Shown here one piece after another: positions 9,073 to 17,737 of a stretch of 64,000 nt of DNA. Numbering within the stretch: the first letter of the stretch is position 1; the number at the start of each line of letters is the position of its first letter. Where the stretch lies: contig NZ_SMSG01000001.1 of assembly GCF_004382795.1 (NCBI RefSeq), forward strand, positions 1-64,000, given 5' to 3'. A program made the position numbers and the translations under genes. The notes under the pieces were generated by a model. It was not told the DNA's origin. It ran no database searches and saw only the letters and a list, made by a program, of their open reading frames with translations. The stretch comes from Cumulibacter soli (GTDB lineage Bacteria; Actinomycetota; Actinomycetes; Mycobacteriales; Antricoccaceae).

Positions 9073-10239
9073 TCAGTAGCTTCTCGGTAGCTCGAGAACG
9101 TGCTCGCCGAGGAAGTTCAGCACCATTTCCTGGCTCAGCGGCGCAATCCGTGTCAGCCTGGCCTCGCGGAAGTATCGTGCGACGTTGTACTCCTCGGAGT
9201 ACCCCATTCCGCCGTGTGTCTGCAATGCGCGATCGGCCGCGTCAAATCCAGCGTCGGCGCACAGGTACTTCGCCATATTCGCTTCACGAGCGCTGGGCCG
9301 GTCATTGTCATACAGCCAGGTAGCCTTTCGCAGCACGAGTTCGGCGGCGTCCAGCCGCGCCAACGAGTCGGCCAACGGGAACTGAATCCCCTGATTCTTG
9401 CCGATCGGACGCCCGAACACCTCGCGCTCGTTTGCGTAGCGAACCGCCGCGTTCAGCGACGCCCGCCCAATGCCTAGTGCCTCCGCTGCCACGAGCATCC
9501 GCTCGGGGTTCAGTCCATCGAGCAGGTAGTAGAACCCTTTGCCTTCCTCACCGACGCGGTCCTCGATCGACACCGGCAGGTCATCGATGAACAGTTCATT
9601 GGAGGTCACCGCGTTTCGGCCCATCTTCCGGATGGGCCGTATATCGATGTGTTCGCGATCGAGGTCGGTGAGGAACAGGGTCAGCCCATCAGTCTTGCGG
9701 GTAACTTCGCCGGCGGGCGTTGTACGAGTCAGTAGCAGCACTTTTTCAGACTCGACGGCCTTCGAGATCCACACCTTTCGGCCGTTGACGACGTATTGGT
9801 CCCCGCGACGCTCTGCACGGGTGGTGATCTTCGTCGTGTCCAGCCCCGCGCCCGGCTCGGTGACCCCGAAACACACATGCAGGTCCCCGGTCACGATTCG
9901 CGGCAGTGTGCGTTCCTTCAGTTGCTCTGATCCGTGCTTAATGACCGGATGCATGCCGAAAATCGACATGTGGACCGAGCTCGCTCCATTCATCCCGGCA
10001 CCCGAAGCGGCGATCTCCTCCAGAATGATCGACGCTTCTGTAATACCCAGGCCATGACCGCCGAACTCCTCCGGCGTCGTGACACCGAGCCAGCCACCGT
10101 CGGCCAGTGCGTCGTAGAAGGCGCGAGGAAACTCGTGGTTGAGGTCGCAGTCCATCCAATACTGGTCGTCAAAACGCGCGGCCAACTCACGCACCGCAGC
10201 GCGAACCGTCTGCTGGTCCTCGGTCATCTCGAAGTTCAT
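9073..10239 (-). CDS. Acyl-CoA dehydrogenase
   Basis: Flavoprotein of 388 residues introducing an alpha-beta double bond into an acyl-CoA. The three-domain order is complete: GGHGLGITEASIILEEIAASG, FGVTEPGAGLDTTKITT (flavin/substrate loop), and a C-terminal helical domain with HGGMGYSEEYNVARYFREARL. The last active-site segment reads APLSQEMVLNFL, where the Glu of QEM is in the place of the catalytic base. It is the first gene of a three-gene minus-strand operon and lies head-to-head with the GntR regulator gene, which probably controls it. Confidence 0.92.
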   Translation of the reverse strand: MNFEMTEDQQTVRAAVRELAARFDDQYWMDCDLNHEFPRAFYDALADGGWLGVTTPEEFGGHGLGITEASIILEEIAASGAGMNGASSVHMSIFGMHPVIKHGSEQLKERTLPRIVTGDLHVCFGVTEPGAGLDTTKITTRAERRGDQYVVNGRKVWISKAVESEKVLLLTRTTPAGEVTRKTDGLTLFLTDLDREHIDIRPIRKMGRNAVTSNELFIDDLPVSIEDRVGEEGKGFYYLLDGLNPERMLVAAEALGIGRASLNAAVRYANEREVFGRPIGKNQGIQFPLADSLARLDAAELVLRKATWLYDNDRPSAREANMAKYLCADAGFDAADRALQTHGGMGYSEEYNVARYFREARLTRIAPLSQEMVLNFLGEHVLELPRSY

Positions 10240-10391
10240 ACAATCTCCTCATAGGTCCGCGACATGCCCGGCGCCGAGGCGGCCGTGCAGGAATGCTCAC
10301 ATCTGACATCGTTGGATCGGCCCGTCGGCGTGCGAGAATGCTTCGACGCTGGCCACCACGCCAGATTCGAACGGGAACGGAAGTACTGCAG

Positions 10392-11153
10392 GTGACTAGC
10401 TCGGGAAAACGAGTAACGCGAGAACCGATTCGGCTTGATCCGGTGTCTGCACCCAAGGGCTCGAACGTGCTTGCCGCAGAGCTGCGTCGACGGATACTTA
10501 ACGGTGAGTTCCCCGAGGGGACTGCACTTCCCACCGAGCGCGATCTGGTTGAGCAGACCACACTTAGCCGCGCGAGCGTCCGCGAGGCGATTCGGGCGCT
10601 CGAAGTCCAAGACTTGGTGACGATTCGAACGGGACGCTCCGGAGGGGCGTTCGTACACCGGCCGAACAGCGAGTCGATGGCGGCGAGTGTTCGCTTGTTG
10701 ATCCAAGGCAGCCGGCTGGGTTTCAGCACCCTCCTTGAGGCTCGCGAAGGTATCGAGCCATTCTGCGCACTGTTGGCAGCGCGACATCGCACCGACGACG
10801 ACCTGGATGAGTTGATTGCCATCAACGATCGGCTGTCGCAGGCCGCGGATCTCGAGAATTTCTTGGCCGCGAACGTCGATTGGCACGTCGCCGTCGCAAA
10901 AGCCAGTCACAACGAAATCATCGAAGGCCTCATGCTCGCCCTGGCTCCCGCGATCCACACGGCGACAGACAACGAAGCATTCGTGGACGACGAGGTCATG
11001 CACAACGTCGCGAAAGCACACACCGCTGTTACCCGGGCAATCGAGAAACAAAACGAGTCCTCTGCGGAACGCAGCATGGCCAATCACATCCACGCCTACG
11101 CTGTGCAGATCACGCCAGTCGAGGTACGCACCCGAATCGAACTCGACCGGTAA
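10392..11153 (+). CDS. FCD-domain GntR-family transcriptional regulator
   Basis: About 253 residues: a winged helix-turn-helix (SNVLAAELRRRILNGEFPEGTALPTERDL, then LSRASVREAIRALE) and an all-helical FCD ligand domain with the metal-type histidines seen in NVDWHVAVAKASHN and MANHIHAYA. The family binds TGGT-N3-ACCA-like dyads and responds to acyl-CoA or organic acids. GTG 10392 has GGAAG upstream and leaves little extra before the conserved start; the frame is open to ATG 10293. The gene diverges from the dehydrogenase operon. Matching palindromes occur at 5064, 5108 and 20050, though none was found in its own promoter region. Confidence 0.88.
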   Translation: MTSSGKRVTREPIRLDPVSAPKGSNVLAAELRRRILNGEFPEGTALPTERDLVEQTTLSRASVREAIRALEVQDLVTIRTGRSGGAFVHRPNSESMAASVRLLIQGSRLGFSTLLEAREGIEPFCALLAARHRTDDDLDELIAINDRLSQAADLENFLAANVDWHVAVAKASHNEIIEGLMLALAPAIHTATDNEAFVDDEVMHNVAKAHTAVTRAIEKQNESSAERSMANHIHAYAVQITPVEVRTRIELDR

Positions 11154-11161
11154 TACACCGC

Positions 11162-11953
11162 TCATCGGCCAACCCACCGCGGCTCCCGCTTCTCGGTGAA
11201 CGCGGCCACCCCCTCGCGTAGGTCATCGGTCGAAAAGACCAAGGCCAGTTGGTCACGCATGACATCGAGGGCGCGGTCCAACGGAATGTCGCGCGTCTTG
11301 TCGATGGCTTTCTTGCCGAATTGCATAAGTAGCGGCGATTTGTCGGCGAGGCGCCCGGCCAACTCATCGACCTGTGCGTCGAATTCATCAGCCGCGGCGA
11401 CCTTGTTCACGATCCCCAACTCACGGGCCTGATGCGCGTCGATCAAATCACCGACCATCATCAATTCATTCGCTAGCATCCGTGGCAGGTTGCGGTAGAT
11501 CAGAGCTGAGATCATGAAGGGAAACACGCCGACGTTGATTTCCGGACAACCAAAACGAGCGCCGTCCTTGGCGACAATCAGATCGCATGCCAACGCGAGC
11601 CCGAACGCGCCGGCGAGTGTGTCACCGTTCGCGGCGCACACCACCGGCTTCCCGATCGCTCCAATCAGGCGATACAGCCGCGGAAACCGATCAAGCCCAC
11701 GATGCTTGTTCATCAATGACTGCGAACTTGCAAATCCCTTCAGATCCCCACCAGCACTGAAGACGCGCTCATGCGATGAGCGCAGCACGATCACCCGCAC
11801 CGAATCATCATCGCCAACTGTCTGCAGCGCGTCGATGAGATCATCGAGTAAATCGTCACTCAACGCATTACGTGTCGCTGGACTATCGAGAATCACATTC
11901 GCGATGGCGTTCACACGCTGGATCTCGACCAATCCATTGCCCATCCGCGGCAT
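11162..11953 (-). CDS. Enoyl-CoA hydratase/isomerase family protein
   Basis: Crotonase-fold protein of 263 residues, the usual length. The oxyanion-hole segments are SAGGDLKGFA and NGDTLAGAFGLALACDL, and the glutamate of GCPEINVGVFP matches the second catalytic Glu of hydratases. It ends 9 bp from the convergent GntR gene. The gene lies 105 bp downstream of the CoA-transferase gene in the same direction, so it may be the last gene of the long acyl-CoA operon or stand alone. Confidence 0.88.
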   Translation of the reverse strand: MPRMGNGLVEIQRVNAIANVILDSPATRNALSDDLLDDLIDALQTVGDDDSVRVIVLRSSHERVFSAGGDLKGFASSQSLMNKHRGLDRFPRLYRLIGAIGKPVVCAANGDTLAGAFGLALACDLIVAKDGARFGCPEINVGVFPFMISALIYRNLPRMLANELMMVGDLIDAHQARELGIVNKVAAADEFDAQVDELAGRLADKSPLLMQFGKKAIDKTRDIPLDRALDVMRDQLALVFSTDDLREGVAAFTEKREPRWVGR

Positions 11954-12058
11954 GGTTACTCCCTTCGATTGGCTGCCTCCGGGCAGCGCAGCGCTGCCGA
12001 CGCGCCCCCTCGTCCCGTTCGGGATACCTCAGCGGTGACACGCAGCAACTCCGTACCG

Positions 12059-14323
12059 CTACCGGTAGACCGGTCCGAGCTGTTGCAACATCGGTTGGCC
12101 TTGGGCTAGCGATCCCGACTCCAGTAGCGCATCAATGTGGTCCTGCGCCAGACCGCTGTCCCGCAGCACAGCCACACTGTGCTCCCCGGCGCCGGGGGTG
12201 CGCAGCGGGCCGTTACGCTGCGTCCTGCTGAAGGTGGCGCACCTCCCGGGGGCGCTAAAGACCGTGCCGTTATCGGCTGCGACTAGCTGCAGGACGCCTG
12301 CCGAGAGCAGTCGGTCGTCCCGAATGACTTCCGTCGCCGCACGGGCACGAGCCGCTGCCAACCCCCGCGCCTCGAGCATCGCGATCGCTTCTTTCCCGCT
12401 GCGATCGACAATGAGCTCCCCCACGTCACCATCGACGGTGGGACTGCGGTCTGGTCGCCTAGCCACCCGAATCCACCCATCGGCCACCGGGTACAGGCGC
12501 TCGAGTTCGCCGCCGCCCTTGTAGTCCGTCCCGCCCTCACGTCGCTGAGGGCGACCCTCATATTCCACGAGGTCTGGGTACTGGCAGAAGGTAGCGGTGC
12601 TCGCCAGACACACGTCAGCTCGCTGCCCGCGGCCTCGGGTCCGCGCGTCGTACACCCCTAGCAGCATTCCGAGCACCGAAAGCGCGGCGCTGGTGAAGTC
12701 GGTAATTGCGAGCGTATTGACCATGGGGGTTTTGCCGCCTTGCGCGAGCATCATGCCGCTCATCGCTTGCAGCACCATGTCGACGCCCGGTTTGTCTGCC
12801 CATGGGCCGCGGTTTCCGTATCCCGACAGGCGCACGATGGCCAAGTCCGGACGGAAGGACCGTAACTGTTCCTCATCGATACCGAGCTTCTCCGGTACTC
12901 CCGGTCGCAGTGAGCTCATCAGGCCGTCACTGGAGCTGACCAGTTCACCGAACGCTGCACGACCATCGTCGCTTGCCAGATCGATCGCTAGGCTTCGCAT
13001 CCCACGCGAGTACATGAATCCAGCGCTGCGGAACGGATCTCCAGTCGGCTGCTCGATCTTGATGACATCGGCGCCGAGCTCTGCCAGCAGCGACCCGGAC
13101 ATCGGACCGGCCACGAAGGTCCCCATGTTCAGGAATCGGAGGCCGTGCAGTGGTCCCGGCCGAAGCGGCGCACGGGCGCCCGCGGTTCGTTCCACCGGTG
13201 CCGTACGCCGTGACGGGAGTTCGGTGCTGCTACCGAGCACGCGAGCGGGCTCGGCCGTCTTGGGTGCATTGGACAGTTCCACCGGACGCGCCGGCATCGC
13301 CGTCCGGCCCACGCGCGGGTCCTCGAGTTCATCCCGAAGGTCGAGCGCTTCGACCAGTTCCCCATCAAACCAATCCGGCCGGCGTTGCACGGGGCCACAC
13401 GGAATTCCGGCACGATCCAGCCGGTCGAGCCACTCGTCGCGAGGGTGCAGTTTGTACGCCTCGGACACCTCTCCGCGAAGCCAGGTCAACGTTTCGGTGG
13501 ACAGCCCACCCCCTGTGGAATCCGCCAAGCGCGGATCGTCAAGCAAGTGGCCTTTGCCCAACTCATGCAGTAGTCGCGCTTCGAACTTTCCGCCGAGCGC
13601 TCCGGCCGCTAGCCAGCGGCCGTCGCCGGCCTCGAAGACGCTGTACAGCGGGTGCCGACCGTACGGCCCAACGGCAGTGTCCGGATCCGGTAGGTCGACA
13701 TCGATCGACAGGGTCCCGATGCACGCGAGCAAAGCGCCTTGCACACCGTCCACGCTGACTTCTTGCCCCGTGCCACTCGACGTGCGTTCCACGATCGCCG
13801 CCATGGTGCATGCGGCCGCCCAGATTCCATGCATGGTCAGGATGTGATCGTGCACGGGTTCGACCGGTGTTCCGCTGAACGAGACTTGACGGGCGGATAA
13901 CCCATACATAGCGGAGATGAGCCCGTTTGACTCGTGTCCGCCTGCCCATGGTGCGCCGCCGTCGACTGTCGGCGCCTTGAGCACGATGAGGTGCGGGGAC
14001 TCGTCGCGAAGCGTCGACGAGCGAAGGTCGAGTCCGCGGAGTTGTTCATCATCGTCGACTGCGAGTACGTCGGCTGCCCGAACGAGACGAAGTAGCTCGT
14101 CCCGACCGGCTTCAGTCCCCGGCTCCATAGGTGCAAGTAGCTTCCCTCGCCGGCGCATAGCGGCTCCCGCATCGGCCGCTTCCAGCCGCTCGTACTCGAT
14201 GCGTACAACCTGCGCGCCGTAGTCCGCAAGCAACATCGTCGCCAACGATCCCGCAACCGACGTGGTCAGATCGACGACCTGTATCCCCGCAAGGACAGGA
14301 TCTGCTTCGCCTTGCCCGTTCAC
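12059..14323 (-). CDS. Fused double-domain CaiB/BaiF (family III) CoA-transferase
   Basis: Protein of 754 residues made of two family III CoA-transferase domains, about 1-365 and 390-754, joined by a Pro/Arg-rich linker. Family III members are normally about 400 residues. The C-terminal domain keeps the KPGVD-MVLQAMSG segment with Asp515 in the position of the catalytic aspartate. In the N-terminal domain the aligned segment is GHESNGLISAMYGL, with Asn133 in that place, so the first half looks inactive and may be structural or substrate-binding. It probably activates the carboxylic acid for the surrounding beta-oxidation genes. Gap to the SDR gene is 30 bp. Confidence 0.88.
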   Translation of the reverse strand: MNGQGEADPVLAGIQVVDLTTSVAGSLATMLLADYGAQVVRIEYERLEAADAGAAMRRRGKLLAPMEPGTEAGRDELLRLVRAADVLAVDDDEQLRGLDLRSSTLRDESPHLIVLKAPTVDGGAPWAGGHESNGLISAMYGLSARQVSFSGTPVEPVHDHILTMHGIWAAACTMAAIVERTSSGTGQEVSVDGVQGALLACIGTLSIDVDLPDPDTAVGPYGRHPLYSVFEAGDGRWLAAGALGGKFEARLLHELGKGHLLDDPRLADSTGGGLSTETLTWLRGEVSEAYKLHPRDEWLDRLDRAGIPCGPVQRRPDWFDGELVEALDLRDELEDPRVGRTAMPARPVELSNAPKTAEPARVLGSSTELPSRRTAPVERTAGARAPLRPGPLHGLRFLNMGTFVAGPMSGSLLAELGADVIKIEQPTGDPFRSAGFMYSRGMRSLAIDLASDDGRAAFGELVSSSDGLMSSLRPGVPEKLGIDEEQLRSFRPDLAIVRLSGYGNRGPWADKPGVDMVLQAMSGMMLAQGGKTPMVNTLAITDFTSAALSVLGMLLGVYDARTRGRGQRADVCLASTATFCQYPDLVEYEGRPQRREGGTDYKGGGELERLYPVADGWIRVARRPDRSPTVDGDVGELIVDRSGKEAIAMLEARGLAAARARAATEVIRDDRLLSAGVLQLVAADNGTVFSAPGRCATFSRTQRNGPLRTPGAGEHSVAVLRDSGLAQDHIDALLESGSLAQGQPMLQQLGPVYR

Positions 14324-14353
14324 AGCATCACTCCTCGCTTTGGCGTACGCGCG

Positions 14354-15283
14354 CTAAGACTGCGCTTTGACCTGGCTGGAGAACAGCGTCTCTGGCGGGC
14401 CGTCAGCTAGTGGGCGGAACGTGCGCTCGAGTTGGTCCGCGAGGTTGTCAAACTCCCACGGGCCCTCGTTCTCGACGGTGGCAATGGGTTCCGGGTTCGG
14501 GAATAACCCGACGGAGAAAGCGCGCGACTCGACGACGCGACCGGTGAGCCAACCCGCTTTCTCGCTGGCCATGTAGAGCGCTAGATCAGCGACGTTCTGC
14601 GGCGAACGGCTCGGATCATCATCAGCGGGGCGGCCCTGGATGGCCTTCTTCTCTTCCGGAACTGTATTGACCAGTCGCGTCGCGGCGGCCGGCGCGATCG
14701 CATTCGCAGTGACGCCGTAGCGGGAGAGTCCCTGGGCGAGCGAGTAGGTCAAGCCCACGATGCCCATCTTGGCCGATCCGTAGTTCGCCTGGCCCGGCGA
14801 TCCGTAGAGGCCGGAGTGCGAGGTGAAGTTGATGATGCGGTGGTGGCCCGACTCGCTGCGATTGTTGCGGAAGTACGCCGCCGCAGCACGACTGTTCACG
14901 AAATGCCCGCGCAGGTGCACGCGAATGACCGAGTCCCAGTCCTCGTCTGTCATGTTGAAGACCATGCGGTCGCGAAGGATCCCTGCAGAGTTGACCAGGA
15001 TGTCCAGCTTCCCGAACTCGTCGACGGCGAGTTGGATGAGCTTGTCACCGGTCGCGGTCTCGGCTACATCGCTGCTGTCGGCCACCGCCCGACCGCCGGA
15101 TTCGCGGATCTCGGCGGCAATAGCCTCCGCGGCCGACACGTCCGCGCCGGTGCCGTCGGTTGCGCCACCGAGATCGTTGACGACGACGGCGGCCCCCTCA
15201 CGGGCAAAGGTTGTCGCGATCGCGGCGCCTATGCCGCGTGCGCCGCCGGTCACGATCGCGACGCGTCCATCAAGTACTCCCAT
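14354..15283 (-). CDS. Short-chain dehydrogenase, (3R)-hydroxyacyl-CoA dehydrogenase-like
   Basis: SDR of about 309 residues. It has TGGARGIG (NAD-binding), VVNDLGG after beta-strand 2, NSAGI, and the YxxxK pair in QANYGSAKMG. The opening GVLDGRVAIVTGGARGIG...VVVNDLGG resembles the dehydrogenase part of peroxisomal multifunctional enzyme 2. ATG 15283 is used because AAGGAG lies five bases upstream; the open frame continues into the MaoC gene. Next to a hydratase-2-type MaoC protein it would oxidise the 3R-hydroxyacyl-CoA. Confidence 0.87.
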   Translation of the reverse strand: MGVLDGRVAIVTGGARGIGAAIATTFAREGAAVVVNDLGGATDGTGADVSAAEAIAAEIRESGGRAVADSSDVAETATGDKLIQLAVDEFGKLDILVNSAGILRDRMVFNMTDEDWDSVIRVHLRGHFVNSRAAAAYFRNNRSESGHHRIINFTSHSGLYGSPGQANYGSAKMGIVGLTYSLAQGLSRYGVTANAIAPAAATRLVNTVPEEKKAIQGRPADDDPSRSPQNVADLALYMASEKAGWLTGRVVESRAFSVGLFPNPEPIATVENEGPWEFDNLADQLERTFRPLADGPPETLFSSQVKAQS

Positions 15284-15332
15284 GGTGCTCCTTCTTTCTT
15301 CGAGTGCGATTGCTGCCGAAATGGCGTGGCTA

Positions 15333-16172
15333 CTACTGCGAGATACGGGCTGTTCCCCGGTCCAAGATGACAGCGCCGTCTTGCAGGGTCTGAAAACGCG
15401 CCTCGTCACCGTCAACCCAGATCCGCACGGTAAGCGGGATCCCGGTTAGCGCGGGTTTGGTGAATCTGCCCGACATGCCGGTCAGCCGAGCTGGGTCCCC
15501 ACCGCAGATCTCCCGAACGAGCAACCTCCCGGTGATTCCGTAGGTGCACATCCCGTGCAAGATCGGCTGGGCAAAGCCCGATCGCTGCGCGAACGCAGGA
15601 TCGCTGTGCAGTGGATTGCGGTCCCCGGTAAGGCGGTACAGCAACGCCTGCTCGGGCCGAACGTTCCCGACTGTCTCCGAGTCGGGTGCCCGATCGGGTA
15701 CCACCCACGGCTCGCGACGCGGCGCCGAAGACGAACCAAATCCACCTGCACCGCGGACGAACAGTCGCTGGGTCGTACGAGCGAGCACTTCCGCGGACTG
15801 CGCGTCCTCGAGCACGCCGTCAATGGAGATAAGCGCGCCGCTACCCTTGTCCTCCACATTGGTGACCTCGGTCCGCAGAGATCCGCGGCCACTCGTGGAA
15901 AGCGGATTCGGCAGCGAAAAGTCCTGCTCCGCGTGCACCATCTTGCTCATATCGAGCTCGAACTCGGGGCGGCCGCGAGTGACGATGTTTGCGTAGGTCG
16001 GCAGGGCCTGGGTAACCACGCCATCGCTGTTCTCGGTCGTGAGGTTGAGCTCACGAGTCGGGTCATCCTGTCCAGCTCCGACAGCGACCGCGTACAGCAG
16101 CACATCGTCGACGTCCCACGACACGTCGCGGGCAGGACTGCAAAGACCAATCAGGTCGGGTGTAATTGCCAT
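15333..16172 (-). CDS. MaoC/hydratase-2-type enoyl-CoA hydratase (double hot dog)
   Basis: Protein of 279 residues, the length of two-hot-dog hydratase-2 enzymes. The C-terminal half carries YRLTGDRNPLHSDPAFA and GFAQPILHGMCTYG, the hydratase-2 motif with catalytic Asp and His. The N-terminal half (AITPDLIGLCSPARDVSWDVDDVLLYAVAVGAG) is the non-catalytic fold. It would add water to trans-2-enoyl-CoA to give the 3R-hydroxy product, used by the adjacent SDR or cleaved by the adjacent thiolase-fold protein. Gaps to neighbours are 49 and 24 bp. Confidence 0.88.
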   Translation of the reverse strand: MAITPDLIGLCSPARDVSWDVDDVLLYAVAVGAGQDDPTRELNLTTENSDGVVTQALPTYANIVTRGRPEFELDMSKMVHAEQDFSLPNPLSTSGRGSLRTEVTNVEDKGSGALISIDGVLEDAQSAEVLARTTQRLFVRGAGGFGSSSAPRREPWVVPDRAPDSETVGNVRPEQALLYRLTGDRNPLHSDPAFAQRSGFAQPILHGMCTYGITGRLLVREICGGDPARLTGMSGRFTKPALTGIPLTVRIWVDGDEARFQTLQDGAVILDRGTARISQ

Positions 16173-16196
16173 TGTTGTGGCCTTTCGGTGGGATCG

Positions 16197-17345
16197 TCAG
16201 GGCTGTCGGTTACTGAGGACGAGGGTTCCCGAGGTCCAGAAGAAGCCGCCCACGCCCTGCACAAGGCTGAGCTCGATATCCGGCAGCTGGTTGAAAGCAG
16301 TGCCGCGCAGTTGACGCACGGACTCCTGGATCGCGAACATGCCGTACATCCCTGTGTGGGTGTACGACAGGCCGCCACCATTGGTATTCATCGGAAGTGC
16401 GCCGTCGCGCCCGGTCTGCCCGTCGGCAACGAATGCCGCGGACTCTCCACGTCCGACGAAACCGATGTCTTCGAGCATGTACAGCGGAAGGTGCGCGAAT
16501 GCGTCGTACCCCATGAAGTGATCGATGTCGCCGGTACCGATCCCGGCCTGTGCCAATGCCTCTGCGCTCGAGCGGCGGAACCCTTCGAACGACCCAAGGT
16601 CGGGCATCTGGGAGACAAGCGGCGAGCCGTTGGCTTCGCCGGCGCCGAGCAGATACACCGGCGGACTCTTCGGCGATAGGTCAGCCGCGCGCTCTGCGCT
16701 GGTCATGATGAGCGCGCCGCCACCGTCTGTGACGACACAGCACATGTCTTTGGTGAATGGATAGGCGATCGGCGCTGCCGCGAGGACGTCCTCGATCGAG
16801 ACCGGTTTCGTCCGCGCGGCGCGCGGGTTACCGATTGCCCACTTGCGCTGCTCGACGACCACGCTGGCGAGCGCGTCGACACCGAGTCCACGCTCATGCA
16901 GGAACCGCATAGCCGGAATGGTGAACGTCGAGTACGGCGTCACCGCTCCATACGGCTTATCGAACTGCCCCACAGGCGTCGCGCTGTCATCCGGTGCCCC
17001 AAGCGCCCCGACTCGCGATCGGCCGGACTCGCCATGCGAGATCAACACGACATTCGCTGCCCCGGCGGCGATCGCTGCCGCCGCATGTCGAACGTGGAGT
17101 AGGAAGCTAGTACCACCGACCGCCGTACCGTCGATCCAACGTGCGTTGATGCCCAGGTAATGCGCGACGTCGAGCGGAAGTGGTCGTGCGGTCGCGATGC
17201 CGTCTATCTCCGACATCGAGATCCCGGCATCCGCTGCTGCGGCGCGCGCCGCCTCGGCGTGCAACTCCAACACCGACATCTGCGGCAATGCACCGAGGCT
17301 CGCCGTTTCGCTGGCTCCGACGATCGCTGCGTGCGCCCCTACCAT
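16197..17345 (-). CDS. Thiolase-fold protein of the SCP2/Ltp2 type (probable aldolase)
   Basis: Thiolase-superfamily protein of 382 residues. Where ordinary thiolases carry the nucleophilic Cys, this one reads TAVGGTSFLLHVRHAAAAIAAG (residues 74-94), with no Cys. The C-terminal active-site segment is NTNGGGLSYTHTGMYGMF instead of the usual GHP motif. Both traits match Ltp2-type proteins, which perform retro-aldol cleavage of steroid side-chain CoA thioesters together with a DUF35 partner. A DUF35 gene lies immediately upstream and overlaps it by seven bases. The natural substrate is not shown by the sequence. Confidence 0.82.
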   Translation of the reverse strand: MVGAHAAIVGASETASLGALPQMSVLELHAEAARAAAADAGISMSEIDGIATARPLPLDVAHYLGINARWIDGTAVGGTSFLLHVRHAAAAIAAGAANVVLISHGESGRSRVGALGAPDDSATPVGQFDKPYGAVTPYSTFTIPAMRFLHERGLGVDALASVVVEQRKWAIGNPRAARTKPVSIEDVLAAAPIAYPFTKDMCCVVTDGGGALIMTSAERAADLSPKSPPVYLLGAGEANGSPLVSQMPDLGSFEGFRRSSAEALAQAGIGTGDIDHFMGYDAFAHLPLYMLEDIGFVGRGESAAFVADGQTGRDGALPMNTNGGGLSYTHTGMYGMFAIQESVRQLRGTAFNQLPDIELSLVQGVGGFFWTSGTLVLSNRQP

Positions 17346-17737
17346 GAGCCCACCGGTCCAAAGACGGCTAGCGACTGCCCATCGCGGTCGACAAACGCGA
17401 CCTCCAAGGCCATATCCAATGTCAGGTCTTCCGGCACCGGTTCAACGTTGACGATGTTCGTCATCATCCTCGGCCCCTCCTCGAGTTTCACGATCGCGAT
17501 GATGAGCGGGTCACCTGCGGGTATGGGGCGGTGATTGATGATGTAGCTCTGCAATGTCGCTCGGCCGCTCGCCGCTCGCCATTCGATCTCAGCGCTGCCA
17601 CAATCCGGGCAGGTCCGTCGTGGGTAAAAGAAAGGGGCCCCGCATGGGACGCACCACGGCAGTCGTAGTTCGCCCATAGCGGTGCCCTCCCAGAACGGGA
17701 GTGTTTCGGGCGTCGGTACTGGAACCGCTGGATTCAC
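17339..17737 (-). CDS. DUF35 zinc-ribbon/OB-fold protein, partner of thiolase-fold aldolase
   Basis: Small protein of 132 residues: a zinc ribbon with C-x2-C pairs (WCVPCGAPFFYPRRTCPDCGS) followed by an OB fold (TLQSYIINHRPIP...PLIIAIVKLEEGPRMMTNIV). DUF35 proteins bind acyl-CoA and complete the active site of Ltp2-type aldolases or acetoacetyl-CoA thiolases. Start is GTG 17737, in a GTGA overlap with the end of the dehydrogenase gene; the open frame further upstream only overlies that gene. It overlaps the thiolase-fold gene, supporting a complex. Confidence 0.87.
   Translation of the reverse strand: MNPAVPVPTPETLPFWEGTAMGELRLPWCVPCGAPFFYPRRTCPDCGSAEIEWRAASGRATLQSYIINHRPIPAGDPLIIAIVKLEEGPRMMTNIVNVEPVPEDLTLDMALEVAFVDRDGQSLAVFGPVGSW

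Noticed and set aside
10240-10391. A GGTC-N-GACC operator in the GntR gene's own promoter region
   Set aside because: Only partial strings such as AGGTCCGCGAC are present; none has the symmetry of the other three sites.
12597-13847. Long plus-strand open frame of about 416 codons antisense to the CoA-transferase
   Set aside because: Composition is Ser/Arg/Pro-rich as expected of a mirror frame of GC-rich coding DNA, and the minus-strand gene has clear domains.
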